In this document: in pieces, positions 5,973-8,129 of the stretch
Layout: every line of letters starts with the position of its first letter
Numbering within the stretch: position 1 is the first letter of the stretch
Assembly: GCA_020047875.1 (NCBI GenBank)
Contig: JAIFNE010000057.1
Span: 1-8,129 of the forward strand
Reading direction: 5' to 3'
Source: Hydrogenophaga sp.
GTDB lineage: Bacteria; Pseudomonadota; Gammaproteobacteria; Burkholderiales; Burkholderiaceae_C
Length of the DNA: 8,129 nt
Notes under the pieces: model-generated
Databases searched by the model: none
What the model saw: the letters and a program-made list of their open reading frames with translations, nothing else
Told to the model about the DNA's origin: nothing
Position numbers and translations under genes: made by a program

Positions 5973-6830
5973 TCAGTTGAGTTCGCGGCGCAAGTCGCGC
6001 AGGCGCTGCTCGATGGCGTAGCGATCCAGCGGGTCTTCGGCGTGTTCGACATACAGCGCGAGATCGCTCACGGCGAGGCGGTTGTCGCCCAGCTCGGCCC
6101 AGGCCAGCCCGCGGTCGCGGTACTCGACCCAGGCCTCGGGCAGCAACACAAGCAGGCGATCCTGCACCGCAATCAGCCGCAACCAGTCTTCCTGCGTGCG
6201 GTGCAGTTCCTTGAGGTTGCGCAAGATGCGCACCAGGATCTCGCGCGGCTGTGCGGCTTGCAGGTACAGACCCACCGGCACGTCGAAGTCATCCACCAGG
6301 CTTTCACGGCGCTTGTAGGGCTCCAGCCGTTCCGACAGCTCTTCGCGGCTGAGCGACTGACCGGTGAACGGGTCAATCACCACCTGTCCGGTGGGCAGAT
6401 TGACCTTCACCATGAAGTGGCCAGGAAAGTTGACCCCGCGGGCATTCAGTCCCAGGCCTTGTGCCAACTCCAGCCAGAGCACCGCCAGCGTGACGGGAAT
6501 ACCCCGCCGCGTTCTGAGCAGCACATTCATGTAGCTGTTGTCGGGGTCGTGGTAGTTGTTGACGTTGCCGCCAAAGCCCATGTCGCGGAAGAAAAAGTGG
6601 TTCAGCAAGCGCAGACGCTGGAGCGGGTCGGCTGCGTCCTGGGTGCGCCGCTTCACGCGGGCGAGCAGCTGGTCCACATCGCCCAGCACCTGCTGCACGT
6701 CGAGTTCGGGGTACTCGTCTTGCGCAATGGCTGCGGCCGCCTCAAGCAGCGGCAGGTGGTTGTCGTCGCTCACCAGAGCGGCGAAATAACCCAGCGGGGT
6801 GGCGGCCGACCAGTCAAAAGAAAAGGACAT
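5973..6830 (-). CDS. sirB1: SirB1-family protein (transglutaminase-like domain with TPR-like tail)
   Basis: This 285-residue, probably cytosolic protein belongs to the SirB1/YchA (UPF0162) family. The core at about 35-165 carries the family signature: NNYHDPDNSYMN near 91-102, RRGIPVTLAVLWLELA near 108-123, then GVNFPGHFMVKV near 132-143 and IDPFTGQ near 152-158. The FPGHF histidine and IDPF aspartate match the transglutaminase-fold His/Asp pair. Where an active transglutaminase has its cysteine this protein reads GIPVTL, so protease or transglutaminase activity is unlikely. Residues about 190-285 form amphipathic helices resembling TPR repeats (LRLIAVQDRLLVLLPEAW, then YRDRGLAWAELGDNRLAVSDL), suggesting protein binding. 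Length is normal. The ATG at 6830 starts the conserved protein but has no clear Shine-Dalgarno site. It lies 35 bases after murJ and probably shares its transcript. The molecular role of the family is not well established. Confidence 0.93.
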   Translation of the reverse strand: MSFSFDWSAATPLGYFAALVSDDNHLPLLEAAAAIAQDEYPELDVQQVLGDVDQLLARVKRRTQDAADPLQRLRLLNHFFFRDMGFGGNVNNYHDPDNSYMNVLLRTRRGIPVTLAVLWLELAQGLGLNARGVNFPGHFMVKVNLPTGQVVIDPFTGQSLSREELSERLEPYKRRESLVDDFDVPVGLYLQAAQPREILVRILRNLKELHRTQEDWLRLIAVQDRLLVLLPEAWVEYRDRGLAWAELGDNRLAVSDLALYVEHAEDPLDRYAIEQRLRDLRRELN

Positions 6831-6865
6831 GACAACGAGCCAGTGGACCAGAGCCTGCGAAGACC

Positions 6866-8129
6866 CTATTTGCGAACAAACTGGCGCAGCTTCACGCCAG
6901 AGACCAGCAGGGTGGTGAAGTAAATCACCACCGCACCCACAACACACAGGGCGACCAAGCCTACACGCTGCAGCGCATGTCCGTCAAAGTCCAGCCAGTT
7001 GACCCGCGCCGCCGCCCACATCAGAAACACCGCGAGCAGGGCACTGGCCGCCACCACCTGCAGGATAAAACGGGCCCAGCCCGGCGACGGCGTGTAAGCG
7101 CCCCGGGCCTTCAGGCCGAGCAGCAACCACACCGCGTTGACCATGGCACCCAGGCCGATCGCCAGCGCCAGCCCGGCGTGGGCCAGGTACGGCACCAGCA
7201 GCAGGTTCAGGCATTGCGTGAGCACCAGCACCACGATGGCGATCTTCACCGGCGTGCGGATGTCCTGACGCGCGTAAAAACCGGGTGCCAGCACCTTGAT
7301 GGCGATCAGCCCAACCAGCCCCACGCCGTAGCCCATGAGCGCCACCGCGGTCTGCTGCACATCGCCGTTGGTGAAGGCGCCATAGTGGTACAGCACCGCC
7401 ACCAGCGGGTGTGCAAAGGTAAGCAGCGCGACCGCGCTGGGCACCGCCAGCAACACCACCAGCCGCAACCCCCAGTCGAGCAGGCCGCTGTAGCGCGTGC
7501 CGTCGTCTGCCGCCTGGGCCGAGGCCAGCTGGGGCAGCAGCACCACGCCCAGCGCCACCCCGAGCAGTGCGGTGGGGAATTCCATCAGGCGATCGGCGTA
7601 GGTGAGCCAGCTCACGCTGCCGGTGACGAGGTGCGAAGCAATCTGGGTGTTGATCAACAGCGAGATCTGGGCCACGCTCACGCCAAGCAGAGCCGGCAGC
7701 ATGAGCGTGGTCACGCGCCGGGTGCCTGGGTGGTTCCAGGCCCGCTGGAGATCCGACCAGCGAACCCGGATCCGCGGCACCAGCCCCACGCGGTACAACG
7801 CGGGAATCTGGACCGCCAGTTGCAGCACACCACCGAGCAGCACGCCCCCCGCCATCGCGTAGATCGACGGAATCCCCAGTAGGCGGCCATGATCATGGCC
7901 ACGTTGAGCAGCACCGGCGTTGCCGCAGGCACCGCAAAGCGCCGCCAGGTGTTCAGGATGCCGGCCGAAAGCGCCACGAACGACATGAACGCGATGTAGG
8001 GGAACATCCAGCGCGTCATGACCACCGCCGCCTCGAACCCTTGCGGGCTTTGCTGCAGCCCGCTGGCCATCGCCCAGACCAGCACCGGTGCGCCAGCGAC
8101 ACCCAGCACGCAGGTGATGGTGAGCGCCC
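6866..8129 (-). pseudogene. murJ: Lipid II flippase MurJ (MviN), frameshifted here, 5' end beyond window
   Basis: MurJ is the inner-membrane flippase that moves the peptidoglycan precursor lipid II to the periplasmic side. About 420 of the usual 510-520 residues are present, with the N-terminal roughly 95 outside the window. The upstream part (8127 to about 7876) reads MTRWMFPYIAFMSFVALSAG and GILNTWRRFAVPAATPVLLN, both typical of MurJ. The rest (7873-6866) is in another frame and reads GGVLLGGVLQLAVQIPAL, GSVSWLTYADRLMEFPTALL and GVALGVVLLPQL, also classic MurJ, ending in several membrane helices and VSGVKLRQFVRK. Adding one G to the GGGG run at 7874-7877 joins both parts without a gap (AYWG then IPSIYAMAGG). 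As given, the upstream frame hits a stop at 7711. Because murJ is usually essential and the rest looks intact, I infer a sequence error rather than a dead gene. sirB1 follows after 35 bases. Confidence 0.9.
7874..7877 (-). other. Probable single-base deletion site in murJ
   Basis: The minus strand reads TAC TGG GGA TTC in the upstream MurJ frame, while the conserved downstream part needs TAC TGG GGN ATT CCG. One missing base at this four-G run explains the change of frame exactly. A fifth G would give Tyr-Trp-Gly-Ile-Pro and leave both flanks fully MurJ-like. Confidence 0.85.

Noticed and set aside
6977..7882. 301-codon plus-strand frame antisense to murJ
   Set aside because: Composition is Gln/His/Arg-rich without motifs. 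The minus strand encodes MurJ here.

Overview
The window is a GC-rich stretch with all seven recognisable genes on the minus strand. It looks like a betaproteobacterium of the order Burkholderiales, probably Comamonadaceae-like. I infer this from base composition, the murJ-sirB1 pair and a DctP-type TRAP transporter, not from any database match. No plus-strand gene, tRNA, rRNA, CRISPR array, insertion sequence or phage gene is supported. The long plus-strand frames are antisense shadows, rich in His, Gln and Arg.

In the direction of transcription (high to low coordinates) there are three blocks. (1) 8129-5973: the lipid II flippase gene murJ, missing its 5' end at the window edge and carrying one apparent single-base deletion, then sirB1 (transglutaminase-like fold plus TPR-like tail) 35 nt later. 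(2) 5972-5637: a 336-nt gap with a weak terminator-like hairpin and weak promoter-like elements. (3) 5636-589: one compact five-gene transcription unit. It encodes thiamine-diphosphate-dependent dehydrogenase E1 alpha and E1 beta (10-nt overlap), then the TRAP transporter small membrane subunit DctQ, large membrane subunit DctM (ATGA overlap with dctQ) and periplasmic binding protein DctP. It closes with a strong intrinsic terminator that has a C(UUCG)G tetraloop. After that, 511-1 holds the start of a TIP30/YbjT-like NAD(P)-binding oxidoreductase that runs out of the window.

The five-gene unit reads as an uptake-and-oxidation module. DctPQM imports an organic acid, and the E1 alpha2beta2 enzyme would oxidatively decarboxylate a 2-oxo acid or cleave an acetoin-like alpha-ketol. 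The E2 acyltransferase and E3 lipoamide dehydrogenase that normally complete such a complex are absent from the unit, as is any regulator, so the substrate and the acyl acceptor are open questions. This is the most interesting biology here. The murJ frameshift is the most notable sequence anomaly. It lies in a four-base homopolymer of a gene that is usually essential, so a sequencing or assembly error is more likely than gene decay.
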